Of a stretch of DNA of 42,536 bases, positions 26,063 through 34,698 are shown in pieces (within the stretch, counting starts at the first letter, position 1; each line of letters begins with the position of its first letter). This DNA comes from Microcystis wesenbergii FACHB-1317 (GTDB lineage: Bacteria > Cyanobacteriota > Cyanobacteriia > Cyanobacteriales > Microcystaceae), in the NCBI RefSeq assembly GCF_014696875.1, contig NZ_JACJQV010000175.1, positions 1 through 42,536 on the forward strand. Reading direction: 5' to 3'. Below the pieces are notes generated by a model that saw nothing but the letters and a program-made list of their open reading frames with translations, was not told the DNA's origin and did no database searches. The translations under genes were made by a program, and so were the position numbers.

Positions 26063-26737
26063 TTACCATAAACGATAAAAACTTTTCAACAAATGCGGGG
26101 GGATTTTTAGATAATAACCAATAATTATTAATTGATTAACTAAGGTAGTTTTGCCAACTCCTAATTTTTGCCAACGTCTTGCCGAGGTAATCACCGCAGT
26201 AGAAACTATGGCTATCTTACCCGTTTTTTTCAATCTTTGTATTAATTCAAAATCTTCCATAATTGGCAACTCAGGAAAACCGCCCAAATCTGCCAATATT
26301 GAGGCTTTTAAAAATATTCCTTGATCTCCGTAGGGAAGAGAAAACCAGCGAGAACGCCAATTAACTAATTTTTCCACTAAACGCAGGGATTTTTCTTCTC
26401 CATCAATTTTTAATTCAAAAGCCCCCGCTACTATTCCAGATTGGGATAAAGTATTGATAATTTGTTCTTGAAATTCCTGGGGAAGTAAAGTATCTCCGTG
26501 CAGAAATAACAAAATATCTCCTTTGGCTATTTTGGCTCCTAAATTCATCTGAAAGGCACGACCTTTACTAGAAGAAATAATTACCTTCGCTCCCAATTGT
26601 TCGGCTATTTCTCTAGTTTTATCGGTACTTCCCCCATCGACAACAATAATTTCTACTCCTTCACCTATCTGTTTTAACGTTGCTGCAATTCTTAACTCCT
26701 CATTGAGAGTCGGAATGATAATACTAAGATAATTCAT
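26063..26737 (-). CDS. Family 2 glycosyltransferase (TIGR04283 type)
   Basis: A 224-residue GT-A fold glycosyltransferase. N-terminal LSIIIPTLNEELRIAATLKQ is followed by EIIVVDGGSTDKT, and the metal-binding acidic motif is in LLFLHGDTLLP. It then has GYGDQGIFL-like SLPYGDQGIF and a C-terminal GKTTLVNQLIIIGYYL hydrophobic segment. The pattern matches the short family named in TIGR04283, annotated as arsenosugar biosynthesis in databases, but substrate specificity cannot be confirmed here. Its ATG overlaps the end of the short ORF at 26724-26927 by 14 bases, so that ORF may be coupled to it. Confidence 0.85.
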   Translation of the reverse strand: MNYLSIIIPTLNEELRIAATLKQIGEGVEIIVVDGGSTDKTREIAEQLGAKVIISSSKGRAFQMNLGAKIAKGDILLFLHGDTLLPQEFQEQIINTLSQSGIVAGAFELKIDGEEKSLRLVEKLVNWRSRWFSLPYGDQGIFLKASILADLGGFPELPIMEDFELIQRLKKTGKIAIVSTAVITSARRWQKLGVGKTTLVNQLIIIGYYLKIPPHLLKSFYRLW

Positions 26738-26927
26738 CAGGTTTTAAGGTAACTAAAGTCAGAGAATTTAGGGGGAACCATCGGGTAAATTTTCCTACAG
26801 ATACCGAGGGATTGATTGGGATTGGTAATAACTGTTTTTCTGGTAAAAAAGTTAAACATCGCTGCCAGTTCTCCAGAGTGGCTAAAGCTGGAGTCAAAAG
26901 TCGATACCAAATTAGGTTACACTTCAT
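26724..26927 (-). CDS. Short ORF upstream of the glycosyltransferase
   Basis: A 67-residue ORF (MKCNLIWYRLLTPALATLEN...LVTLKPDELS) overlapping the glycosyltransferase start by 14 bases on the same strand, which would allow coupled translation. The composition looks protein-like, but I do not recognise a family. Its first nine residues fall within a mobile-repeat end shared with 41483-41517, so the present start may be a recent acquisition. The antisense overlap with the upstream part of the CoA-binding gene frame argues for caution. Confidence 0.4.
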   Translation of the reverse strand: MKCNLIWYRLLTPALATLENWQRCLTFLPEKQLLPIPINPSVSVGKFTRWFPLNSLTLVTLKPDELS

Positions 26928-26955
26928 CTTTATGGAAAGCGAAACTCTGTTCTAA
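26904..26955 (+). repeat. MITE terminal repeat fragment
   Basis: CCAAATTAGGTTACACTTCA, then ATCTTTATGG and GCGAAACTCTG, resembles both ends of the element at 41483-41667. It lies in the divergent spacer between the short ORF and the CoA-binding gene. Confidence 0.5.
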
Positions 26956-26968
26956 GATAGGTGGGACA

Positions 26969-27385
26969 ATGCCGAATATTAAAGGAGACGATGGTGCGCT
27001 CAAAACCATCTTCAGCAATAGTAAAATTATCGCAGTGGTCGGGCATTCTGAGAAATCGAGTCGCGCCAGCTATCAGGTAGCCAAATTCCTGCAAGCGGTG
27101 GGTTATCGAGTCTATCCTGTCAATCCGATGGTCAAGCAAATTGACGGTCAAAGCTGCTATCCTTCTCTAGAGGCTATCCCCGAACCTGTGGATATTGTTA
27201 ACGTTTTTCGTCATCCTGATTATTTACCTGAAATTGTCGAGTCAGCTATTGCTATTCGGGCTGCTACTCTTTGGACACAATTGAAAATTTATCACCCAGT
27301 TGCCGAAAAAAAGGCGATCGAGGCGGGTTTAAATGTGATTATGGATGCTTGTATCCAGATAGAATATCAGCGTTTATTTGTCTAA
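26969..27385 (+). CDS. CoA-binding domain protein
   Basis: A 138-residue Rossmann-fold protein of the CoA-binding family related to the N-terminal domain of succinyl-CoA synthetase alpha (YccU type). Residues near the N-terminus, KIIAVVGHSEKSSRASYQVAKFL and VYPVNPMVKQIDGQ, form the nucleotide-binding beta-alpha-beta unit; the C-terminal NVIMDACIQIEYQRL is the typical end of the family. The ATG at 26969 is preferred to the TTG-type start at 26816, whose extra 51 residues derive from repeat and spacer sequence. Its ligand is CoA or an acyl-CoA by family, and its role is unknown. A terminator follows immediately. Confidence 0.88.
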   Translation: MPNIKGDDGALKTIFSNSKIIAVVGHSEKSSRASYQVAKFLQAVGYRVYPVNPMVKQIDGQSCYPSLEAIPEPVDIVNVFRHPDYLPEIVESAIAIRAATLWTQLKIYHPVAEKKAIEAGLNVIMDACIQIEYQRLFV

Positions 27386-27389
27386 AACA

Positions 27390-27412
27390 AAACCCCACCA
27401 TGGGTGGGGTTT
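27390..27412. terminator. Bidirectional terminator hairpin
   Basis: Perfect 10-bp stem AAACCCCACC/GGTGGGGTTT with a three-base loop, between the CoA-binding gene (ending 27385) and the convergent porin gene (ending 27433). The flanking A and T runs could serve both directions. Confidence 0.85.
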
Positions 27413-27432
27413 CGGGTTTAATTTAGGAAATC

Positions 27433-29292
27433 CTAGAAGGTAAAGGTTCCGCGGAGAGTGCCAATCCACTCGTTACCAGTGCCTTTGAACTGTTCAGGTG
27501 CAGAAATCCAGATGACACCGGGGGTGATAGAAATATTGTCGGTGACTTGGTACTTGTAGAACAATTCAACGTGGTAGGGAACGATGTTAGATACTTTTAG
27601 ACCCATTTCCCGGAAGCTTAAGTGACCGATGTAGGGCTGCGCACCAGCAAACAGACCTAAGATATTTCCTTCTTTACCCAAGTCGGGGAAGGCAATACCA
27701 GCACCGTAGGTCCACACTTCCGCATCACCGAGACCGAGTAAACGCACGGTGGAGTAGGAACCGAAGGCACTCAAGCTGGCGAAACCAATATCCACTGCAC
27801 CGGTTAAACCGTAGCTATTGGATACTTTGGCTCCGAAGTTGAAGAAACCGACTTCATCCTGTAGGGTGACGCTATCAGGATCGTTGCCGTTGACGTTGAG
27901 CAGGGTATTTAACTGAGTTTGGGAAAGGTTAGCGGCGGAAGTACCCGTTACACCGAAGGAACCACCGTTACCGAAGATGGCGGTATCGGCACCTTGGTAA
28001 GCGTTAACGTAGGTGAAGCCGACGTTGAGGAAGTTAAAGAGGTTAGCGTTAATCTGTGCTAAAGCGGCGTAATCTCCGTTAAAGAGACCATTACCCGGGT
28101 TAGGATTGGCCGCAGAACTAGAGCCACCACCACCGGCTAAGTAACCCAAGGATAGGGAGGTCGGACCGACAATGCTTTGGAGGAAGCCTAACTGTAGGCT
28201 AACACCGGCCCCAGAACCACCACCGATACGATATATGGGGTTTTCGGAAGCGAAGGTAGATAGCGCACCATTACCACCGTCGAAGTCTTCAAAGAAGGGA
28301 TTAGTGGTGGGAACGAAGTCATTCCAAATACCGCCCCAAGCAGCAACATAGGTATTGAAGCGACCAAAATAACCTAAGTCAATCGGGGTATAGTAGGCCA
28401 ACCAGTCGAGAACCACATTGCTACCGTTACCGGCCGCGGTCCAAGTTTGGAATAGGGAAGGGCTTTGCAGATTATCGAATCTGACGGAAGCGGGATCACC
28501 ATTTTGTAGTGTGGTGGTCGATTTGTAATCAAATCCGAAGGGAGTGGCACTACCCGCCGCTAAACGAGTTTTCAGTACGTCCTGACCGGTGAAGCTCGTG
28601 TTTAACAGCAAACGAGCGCGGTATTGCATGGCGGCCTGGGAGGCGGGGCTACCGGCACCGACCGTATCGGTGACAGCGAAGATAACTTCCCCAGCTAATT
28701 TGGTGGTGGTGGAGAATTGGTTATTTTCGAGGAAAGACACCCGGCTTTCTAAGTTATCAACTCTAGCTCCCAAGGCCGCTAATTCGGCCTGGAACTCATC
28801 CATCAAGCGCTTGAGGGCATCTAAGTCTTCCTTGAGGACGTTCACACCATCTTGAATTAAACGTTCCATGACGTTTAAGCAAGCGTTTAAACCAGCCGCA
28901 AATTCCCAACGGGTTAAAGCTCGGTCGCCGCGGAAGGTGCGATCGGGATAACCAACAATACAACCATAGCGTTCAACTAAACTTCTTAAAGCCTCGAAAG
29001 CCCAAGCGGTGGGGGAAACATCCCGCAGTTGGTTAACGCTGGTGACTTGATCGATGGTGTTGCCCTGTACGGGTGCAACTTGACCTTCGTTACCGTAGCG
29101 CTCGATCTGATTGAGTAATTCGCCAGTTCCTGCACTGTTGTCCTGAACTTGGGCGATTTCTAGATTGTTAAATTCGGTAGAAACACTGGTAGATTTGACG
29201 GGGTCGAAGCTACTAGCATTAGCGGAAGCTACCAGGGTAGCCCCTAAAATCGCTGGGCTAACCAGCAATGATTTCCAGAACATTTTTAACAT
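27433..29292 (-). CDS. Iron-uptake porin (SLH + OprB-like)
   Basis: Cyanobacterial outer-membrane porin, 619 residues. A signal peptide spans about residues 1-26 (SLLVSPAILGATLVASANA). An S-layer homology domain is at about 75-135 (VNQLRDVSPTAWAFEALRSL, GDRALTRWEFAAGLNACL), thought to bind the peptidoglycan-linked polysaccharide. It is followed by a coiled coil (about 145-200, rich in heptad leucines: LKRLMDEFQAELAALGARV), and a large carboxy-terminal beta barrel of the carbohydrate-selective OprB family that ends with F (TLRGTFTF), as expected for BAM-dependent insertion. Family members in Synechocystis have been associated with inorganic iron uptake. No Fur box was confidently identified upstream. 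It is convergent with the CoA-binding gene. Confidence 0.93.
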   Translation of the reverse strand: MLKMFWKSLLVSPAILGATLVASANASSFDPVKSTSVSTEFNNLEIAQVQDNSAGTGELLNQIERYGNEGQVAPVQGNTIDQVTSVNQLRDVSPTAWAFEALRSLVERYGCIVGYPDRTFRGDRALTRWEFAAGLNACLNVMERLIQDGVNVLKEDLDALKRLMDEFQAELAALGARVDNLESRVSFLENNQFSTTTKLAGEVIFAVTDTVGAGSPASQAAMQYRARLLLNTSFTGQDVLKTRLAAGSATPFGFDYKSTTTLQNGDPASVRFDNLQSPSLFQTWTAAGNGSNVVLDWLAYYTPIDLGYFGRFNTYVAAWGGIWNDFVPTTNPFFEDFDGGNGALSTFASENPIYRIGGGSGAGVSLQLGFLQSIVGPTSLSLGYLAGGGGSSSAANPNPGNGLFNGDYAALAQINANLFNFLNVGFTYVNAYQGADTAIFGNGGSFGVTGTSAANLSQTQLNTLLNVNGNDPDSVTLQDEVGFFNFGAKVSNSYGLTGAVDIGFASLSAFGSYSTVRLLGLGDAEVWTYGAGIAFPDLGKEGNILGLFAGAQPYIGHLSFREMGLKVSNIVPYHVELFYKYQVTDNISITPGVIWISAPEQFKGTGNEWIGTLRGTFTF

Positions 29293-29680
29293 GATGGTTT
29301 TTTCCTCACACCTTATAGGTTGACTACACAGTTTGATGCCGCATATAGCCTTGCTATTCTTCTGCCATTATACACAACTTAATTACTTAGGGAAAGATGC
29401 GATCTCATTTTTTTGCCTTGACCAGTTGACAAAGTGGCCACTCTGTCGCTCCTAACGGCACTTAAACAAAAACTAAAGTAGGTTAAAATCCTTACAGAGA
29501 GAAGACTTAAGCTCAAATAACAGCCTCATTTAGACGAGTCGGGCAAGGTTCTGTAATTTTGATAACGACGACTGAACTGAGTTGTCGTCAGGTTAATTGA
29601 TGATTTCTGTAGTGGCACTCTTAATATGGAGTGATGTCTAATGGGCAAAACTTAACGCCGATAAAAACAGAGACAAAACC

Positions 29681-30067
29681 ATGAAACAAAAAAAGATAGC
29701 CAATACACTGCGTAAAGCCTTGCTAGAAGATGGCAAGATGGAACGCGCTCTCTATGAATACGAATTAGAAGAACACATAGACTACTGGTACGAAGGTCTC
29801 AAGTCCGACCGTGATCAGTTTGTCTTTGCCGTCACGGAAAACTCCGGTGATGTGGCAATGGTATTGATTACGCCAGGTAAAACTATCTATGTCAATGAGG
29901 AGGCTAGAGAGAAACTAGCTAAATTCTGGATAAAAGCTTATGAGAATAATATAAATCAACTCATTCCCATGATGGCAGAGAATTTGGCCAATGATATTAT
30001 CTCGGTGACAGGCGTTAAAATGGTGTCCCCAAACCAGAAGCGGCGCTGGGTTAGTTTGCGCCCGTAG
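29681..30067 (+). CDS. Small conserved protein of unknown function
   Basis: A 128-residue soluble protein starting MKQKKIANTLRKALLEDGKM. It contains a YEYELEEHIDYWYEGLKSDRDQFVFAVTEN segment and a middle that binds no recognised motif (VAMVLITPGKTIYVNEEAREKL). It has a basic tail (QKRRWVSLRP). I do not know a family. The ATG is 388 bases from the porin gene in a spacer containing a hairpin (ACGACGACT at about 29566 with its near-complement AGTTGTCGT at about 29581). It has no obvious Shine-Dalgarno. Confidence 0.75.
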   Translation: MKQKKIANTLRKALLEDGKMERALYEYELEEHIDYWYEGLKSDRDQFVFAVTENSGDVAMVLITPGKTIYVNEEAREKLAKFWIKAYENNINQLIPMMAENLANDIISVTGVKMVSPNQKRRWVSLRP

Positions 30068-30109
30068 AGTTAAAGTCAAGAAAGGCTCCCTGAGGACAAA
30101 AGTTGACGG

Positions 30110-30290
30110 GAAACCCCCAAAAACTATCCGCCCTTACCAATTGCTCGGTAAGGGCGGTGTAGCGGGTCATCGGAATCGACACCAGACTGCCGGAAGGAAC
30201 TCCAGCTAGTCTAAATCTTGTTTAGACGTGGGGTCTAGAGAACAGCCCCGGCGCACAGCCGGCTGTTGTCGATTAGGAGACCCATGCTTT
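30110..30290 (-). ncRNA. Candidate structured noncoding RNA with terminator
   Basis: Spacer 3' of cbiA with far more secondary structure than other spacers. The closing stem pairs GGGTC (30164-30168) and AATCGAC (30174-30180) with GTCGATT (30268-30274) and GACCC (30279-30283). Inside are GTCTAAA/TTTAGAC (30209-30227) and AACAGCC...GGCTGTT with an inner CCGGC/GCCGG (30241-30267). Outside, at 30128-30157, is a perfect 11-bp hairpin (CCGCCCTTACC/GGTAAGGGCGG) followed on the minus strand by TTTTT (30119-30123), a rho-independent terminator. The architecture (long closing stem with internal hairpins) resembles 6S RNA, but I cannot align it with a known one. It could instead be the structured 3' end of the cbiA transcript. 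Confidence 0.5.
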
Positions 30291-30358
30291 TACTACTTTC
30301 TACCATCGACATCACCTCCTGTATCCCTTAACGGATTGATTATCAAATTTATCTGCAA

Positions 30359-31735
30359 TTAGCTTAACGCAGCTGTGCGGAAAAAATCAAGGCCGGCAGC
30401 TAAAAATTTTTTCGGCAGGCTTAGTTGGCCCCCAAAATGTAGGTGGAGATAGGAAGCGTGCAGATTCTTACCTTGCCACCCTTCGGCATTGATAGCACTT
30501 TTGGGGAATGCTTGCAGTTGATAAATCGGTGCGTCGCTCACCCCGCTTAATTGGGAGCGATGGAATTCATGGCCGCGCACTGGTTGACCTGCTTTGAGCA
30601 GGATCGTCTCCTGTTTGGCGATGGCTTGCCGATAACCTAGGGTTAATTTCGGGGACATTATAGCAGATTGGGGGATTATTTGCAACATAGAATGGTTTTT
30701 TTGCTCAAAATCAACTATTTTGTCACATAAATACATTAATCCCCCACATTCGGCGTAGGTGGGCATTCCAGAGGCGATCGCTTTTCTCACCTGAGTTAAG
30801 ATAGGGGTGTTAGCCGCTAATTCCGGGGCAAAGATTTCGGGAAAACCGCCACCAAAGTACAACCCTTGCAGGTTTTCGGGCAAATTTGCCCCTTGCAAGG
30901 GACTCCAAAAGATTAATTCCGCGCCTAAATTGGCTAAAATATCGAGATTATCGGGATAATAAAAGTTAAAAGCCTTATCTCTGGCAATACCGATACGGAT
31001 AGGGGGAAAAAGCTTATTTGCTCCTGGGGGATTTTTCGGGTTCTCTTGGGGAGAAATAGTGAGTAAAGGCAAGAGAATGTCCCAATTAAAGCAGTTTTGG
31101 GCAATAGAAGCCAGTTGATCTTGCAGTTGCCTGATTTCTCCTAGTTCATCCCTGGGAACTAATCCTAGATGGCGATCGGGAATTGTCAGGGAATCTTGAC
31201 GACGCAAAACCCCGACAATCGGCATATTGATGGATTCTAGGGCGGTTTGCAGTAATTGCAGGTGGCGATCGCTGCCAACCCGATTGAGGATAACTCCGGC
31301 TAGATGAAGATTTTTGTCTAAAGATTGATAACCGCGGACAATAGCGGCGACAGAGGTAGATAAACGACTACAATCGATAACTAACAGCAGAGGAAGCCCT
31401 AAAATACGGGCAATATGGGCGGTACTGGCATAGTCGGGAAATTGAGTATCGCTTAATTGAATACCATCAAATAGCCCCATTACCCCTTCAATCAGAGCAT
31501 AATCGACATTTTGACAATGTTGGGCAAAACAGGTTTTTACATAGTCTTCAGAAGTTAAAACCGGATCGAGATTGCGACAGGGGCGACCGGTAAAATGACT
31601 ATGGAACATGGGATCGATATAATCGGGCCCGACTTTAAAAGATTGCACTCGATCGCCACGACTGATTAAATAGGCCAAGATTGCCAGAGTAATCGTAGTT
31701 TTACCGACTCCGCTTCTTTCTCCTGCGATGATCAT
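30359..31735 (-). CDS. cbiA: Cobyrinate a,c-diamide synthase
   Basis: Enzyme of cobalamin synthesis that amidates the a and c carboxyls of cobyrinate (or hydrogenobyrinate, CobB) with glutamine and ATP. The 458-residue protein has the dethiobiotin-synthetase-like ATP loop GERSGVGKTT at residues 4-13, FKVGPDYIDPMFH, LIEGVMGLFDG, and a class I glutamine amidotransferase C-terminal domain with the cysteine in YAECGGLMYL. Length is normal for the family. No cobalamin riboswitch was recognised upstream or downstream. The 860-base spacer upstream is unusually long. Confidence 0.95.
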   Translation of the reverse strand: MIIAGERSGVGKTTITLAILAYLISRGDRVQSFKVGPDYIDPMFHSHFTGRPCRNLDPVLTSEDYVKTCFAQHCQNVDYALIEGVMGLFDGIQLSDTQFPDYASTAHIARILGLPLLLVIDCSRLSTSVAAIVRGYQSLDKNLHLAGVILNRVGSDRHLQLLQTALESINMPIVGVLRRQDSLTIPDRHLGLVPRDELGEIRQLQDQLASIAQNCFNWDILLPLLTISPQENPKNPPGANKLFPPIRIGIARDKAFNFYYPDNLDILANLGAELIFWSPLQGANLPENLQGLYFGGGFPEIFAPELAANTPILTQVRKAIASGMPTYAECGGLMYLCDKIVDFEQKNHSMLQIIPQSAIMSPKLTLGYRQAIAKQETILLKAGQPVRGHEFHRSQLSGVSDAPIYQLQAFPKSAINAEGWQGKNLHASYLHLHFGGQLSLPKKFLAAGLDFFRTAALS

Positions 31736-31820
31736 TATTAGTTGTTTTTTTTCGAGATCGAGCTAGACTTAATTAACCTGTTACACAATCAATTCTAGAG
31801 CTTGCCAACGGCTAATAGAG

Positions 31821-31889
31821 TCAATTTTGGCCGCTAATTTGCCCTGTGTCAATCGACTTTTTTTTATTAGCGGCGAAATCGATTTGACC
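31821..31889. repeat. Imperfect inverted repeat in the cbiA-pckA spacer
   Basis: GGCCGCTAAT (31829-31838) and ATTAGCGGC (31866-31874) with partly matching outer arms (TCAATTTT and AAATCGATTTGA). A run of Ts lies between the arms. It could be a MITE or a regulatory hairpin. The rest of the spacer up to 32087 holds no recognised feature. Confidence 0.45.
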
Positions 31890-32087
31890 ACGTTTAGGAT
31901 CATTGTCATCATCTCTAGACAACCAGCTATTGTTCTGACTTTCCCAAAAACCAGAGACTTCCTCCCCCACCATTAAGATAGGCTAAGACGCATTTTAACC
32001 GCCTATCCTTAAGATTGGCTAAATCTCCTCAAATCCCTTTACTGTTGCAAGAGTGCCTCATCTCAACAAGCAATTTAAATTCGCGGG

Positions 32088-32218
32088 CAGCTTAAGTAGG
32101 GAGGCACAATTATTTGTAGGATGGGTTAGCGGTAGCGTAACCCATGCGGTCGTTGGGTTTCATACTTCAACCCAACCTACGTTCATCTTATATTTAATTC
32201 CACCCACCCACTTAACTG
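32088..32218. mobile_element. MITE-like element (131 bp)
   Basis: Imperfect inverted ends: CAGCTTAAGTAGGGAGGCAC at the left and, read from the other side, CAGTTAAGTGGGTGGGTGGA at the right. Inside is an interior palindrome (GTAGG...CCTAC, with GTTGGGTTT at 32152-32160 and AACCCAACC). The right end recurs at 19168-19194. No transposase is present; the small reading frame over this region is spurious. Confidence 0.6.
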
Positions 32219-32598
32219 CTAGATTAGCTGACCAATTTTGTTTAGCTGTTAATTTTTGTAAAAAAACATCGTCTGTATCCTATTGTACAGCTAGACTAAA
32301 AATATCTAGAAAAAGCAGTTAGATCGGCAAGAGGGAGAAGGTAAAAACCCTGACTGGGAGATGACGGGTAAATAGGCAAATAATCCTGAATTACCGCTCT
32401 AAGATTGGCTTTACCGACAGCAAAAGACCAGATTAATCAGGCAAATATCGTCAGATCAACTAATCAATATAGCTTCTTAGGTGTCTGGGAGTGAAAAAAG
32501 ACCGAGAACGGAGTTTTTCTAGTTTCTATAACTGCCCTAATCAGAGACCTAGAACTTAACTCTAAACCGACAACTAAATTATCAGGAGAATTGGGATT

Positions 32599-34278
32599 AT
32601 GCCGACTCTACACACGCTGACCAATGATAGTATCTCTTGTCCCTTGCCCGATCGCGTGGAGAACGTCAATTTCTACTACGAATTAGAAAATCAATTTCAT
32701 CCCACCTACGGCCTCGAAAACCTAGGCATGAAAAATCTCGGTCGCGTTTATCGCAATCTTTCCGTACCGCAATTAGTCGAACAGGCGATCGAACGTCATG
32801 AGGGCGTTTTAGCCGATAATGGGGCTTTAGTGGTGGAAACGGGTAAATATACCGGTCGTTCCCCCAAAGATAAATTCATTGTCAAAGAAGCCAATAGCGA
32901 AAAGGAAATCGACTGGAATCAGCATAATGCCCCGATTAGCGAGGAAAAATTCCAGCAGTTATACCGAAAAGTCCTCGCCTATGTGCAGGGAAAAGACCTA
33001 TATATCTTCGATGGTTACGTCGGATCCGATCCTAATTGTCGCTTTGGCGTGCGCGTCGTCACCGAAATCGCCTATCATAATCTCTTTGCTCATCAGTTAT
33101 TCCTCCGGCCTAGTGCGATCGAACTAGCTGCCCATGAAACTGATTTTACCGTGATTGCCCTGCCGGGGTTACAGGGAGATCCCGAGGATGACGGACTGAA
33201 CAGCGAAGCCTTTATCGTCCTCAACCTGGCCAAAAAAATCGTTCTCATCGGTGGCACTCGCTACGCTGGCGAAATCAAAAAATCCGTCTTCTCGATGATG
33301 AATTACCTGATGACCAAACAAGGGGTTTTACCGATGCACGGTGCCGCTAACATCGATAAACACGGTCATACAGCCCTCTTTTTCGGTCTCTCCGGTACGG
33401 GGAAAACCACCCTTTCCGCCGATCCTAAACGCAGCCTCATCGGTGATGATGAACACGGTTGGTCAGAAGACGGCATTTTTAACTTTGAAGGCGGTTGTTA
33501 TGCTAAAACCATCCGTTTAAGTGCCGAATACGAACCCCAAATCTGGGCGGCGATTCAATTTGGCACTATTCTCGAAAACGTGATCCTGTCCCCCGATAAT
33601 CGCCTTCCCGACTACGATGATGGACGTTTGACCGAAAACACCCGCGCCGCCTATCCCCTGCGTTATATCCCTAATTGTGCCGTATCCGGCATGGGAACCC
33701 ACCCGAAAACGATTATCTTCTTAACTGCCGATGCTTTTGGGGTACTGCCACCGATTGCCAAATTAACCACAGACCAGGCGATGTATCATTTCCTCTCTGG
33801 TTATACTAGCAAATTAGCGGGAACGGAACGGGGAATCACCGCCCCACAGGTGACTTTTTCCAGTTGTTTCGGTCAATGTTTCTTCCCTCTCTCACCCCTC
33901 GTTTATGCCCAAATGTTGGGGGAACGTTTAGAACAACACCCCGAAACCTCCGTTTATCTGATTAATACTGGTTGGTCCGGTGGTCCCTACGGAGTCGGCG
34001 ATCGCATTTCGATCAAACACACCCGGGCTATGGTTTCCGCCGCTTTAAATGGCGATTTAGAGGAGGTCGTTTGCCATCCTCATCCCATCTTTCAAGTTCT
34101 CGTCCCCGAAATTGTCCCCGGAGTTCCCAAAAAAATCCTCGACCCGCGACAAGCATGGCAAGATGGCGAATCCTACGACCTACAAGCGCGAGAATTGGCC
34201 CATCGTTTCGTGGAAAATTTCCGTCAATTTACCACTGCCTCCCAAGAAATAATTGCAGCCGGTCCAATTTGGGAATAG
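32599..34278 (+). CDS. pckA: Phosphoenolpyruvate carboxykinase (ATP)
   Basis: Interconverts oxaloacetate and PEP with ATP. The 559-residue protein has the P-loop GLSGTGKTT at residues 263-271, the kinase-2 motif LIGDDEHGW at 280-288, and the substrate loop YAGEIKKS at 222-229, the family's usual active-site set. R87 in GRSPKDK (residues 86-92) contacts oxaloacetate by family homology. Length is normal. CAGGAGAA (32582-32589) 9 bases before the ATG is a good Shine-Dalgarno. The gene is transcribed alone and ends before a strong hairpin. In a cyanobacterium that also has PEP carboxylase it would supply PEP or serve C4-acid turnover. Confidence 0.97.
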   Translation: MPTLHTLTNDSISCPLPDRVENVNFYYELENQFHPTYGLENLGMKNLGRVYRNLSVPQLVEQAIERHEGVLADNGALVVETGKYTGRSPKDKFIVKEANSEKEIDWNQHNAPISEEKFQQLYRKVLAYVQGKDLYIFDGYVGSDPNCRFGVRVVTEIAYHNLFAHQLFLRPSAIELAAHETDFTVIALPGLQGDPEDDGLNSEAFIVLNLAKKIVLIGGTRYAGEIKKSVFSMMNYLMTKQGVLPMHGAANIDKHGHTALFFGLSGTGKTTLSADPKRSLIGDDEHGWSEDGIFNFEGGCYAKTIRLSAEYEPQIWAAIQFGTILENVILSPDNRLPDYDDGRLTENTRAAYPLRYIPNCAVSGMGTHPKTIIFLTADAFGVLPPIAKLTTDQAMYHFLSGYTSKLAGTERGITAPQVTFSSCFGQCFFPLSPLVYAQMLGERLEQHPETSVYLINTGWSGGPYGVGDRISIKHTRAMVSAALNGDLEEVVCHPHPIFQVLVPEIVPGVPKKILDPRQAWQDGESYDLQARELAHRFVENFRQFTTASQEIIAAGPIWE

Positions 34279-34335
34279 TAACATCAAGGAATCGGTTATC
34301 AACTATCAGTTAAAGTGAGATTTTCTCGCAGTTTG

Positions 34336-34377
34336 ATTGCCGTCGGGTGTATTAGGGCAGCCTAATACACCAGCAAT
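34336..34377. terminator. Strong hairpin after pckA
   Basis: GTGTATTAGG (34347-34356) pairs perfectly with CCTAATACAC (34361-34370), loop GCAG, with ATTGC/GCAAT (34336-34340, 34373-34377) in the outer stem. A 3' U-tract is absent, so termination is only suggested; it may instead be a small repeat. The spacer beyond it is G-rich. Confidence 0.5.
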
Positions 34378-34589
34378 ACTGCTATCTAGGGTTTGCGGCA
34401 AAAAGTTTTTCCTGGGGGCAGGTTGTGGCCCCCCGACATCGGGGGGGTCGGGGGGGCAGGGGGGGGTGTAGGGTTTTACCCATTTTCAGGACGTTCGGCG
34501 AGCTCAGTCGAGTGGACGGTGAGGCTTCGACGGTGAGATCAGCCGAACCGCTTGTCGAACCGCCGGCGTCAATTAGCTAATTTTCAGGG

Positions 34590-34639
34590 AAAAAGTGCCT
34601 AAATCTTCCCCCCGATCCCTCCAATGGCTGGCACTTTTT
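34590..34639. repeat. 10-bp inverted repeat in the pckA-terB spacer
   Basis: AAAAAGTGCC (34590-34599) and GGCACTTTTT (34630-34639) are perfect inverted arms around 30 bases. The spacer also has long G-tracts at 34440-34470 (GGGGGGG runs) typical of Microcystis repeats. No coding frame is seen in 34279-34698. Confidence 0.5.
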
Positions 34640-34698
34640 GATTTCAAAAAAGCCTAAAAGTCTTATCCAACAAGGTTTTTAGATTCATTCAGCAACCC

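Noticed and set aside
26816-26968. N-terminal 51-residue extension of the CoA-binding gene
   Set aside because: It overlaps the repeat fragment and the divergent ORF, and the family's natural start is the ATG at 26969.
30164-30283. tRNA, tmRNA, SRP RNA or RNase P RNA
   Set aside because: A GGAA loop recalls SRP RNA, but the flanking consensus (AGCAG partner) is absent; no tRNA arms, no tmRNA start and no RNase P signature segments were seen.
32053-32322. Open frame of 89 residues on the plus strand in the cbiA-pckA spacer
   Set aside because: It spans the MITE-like element at 32088-32218, has no Shine-Dalgarno and a composition unlike a protein.
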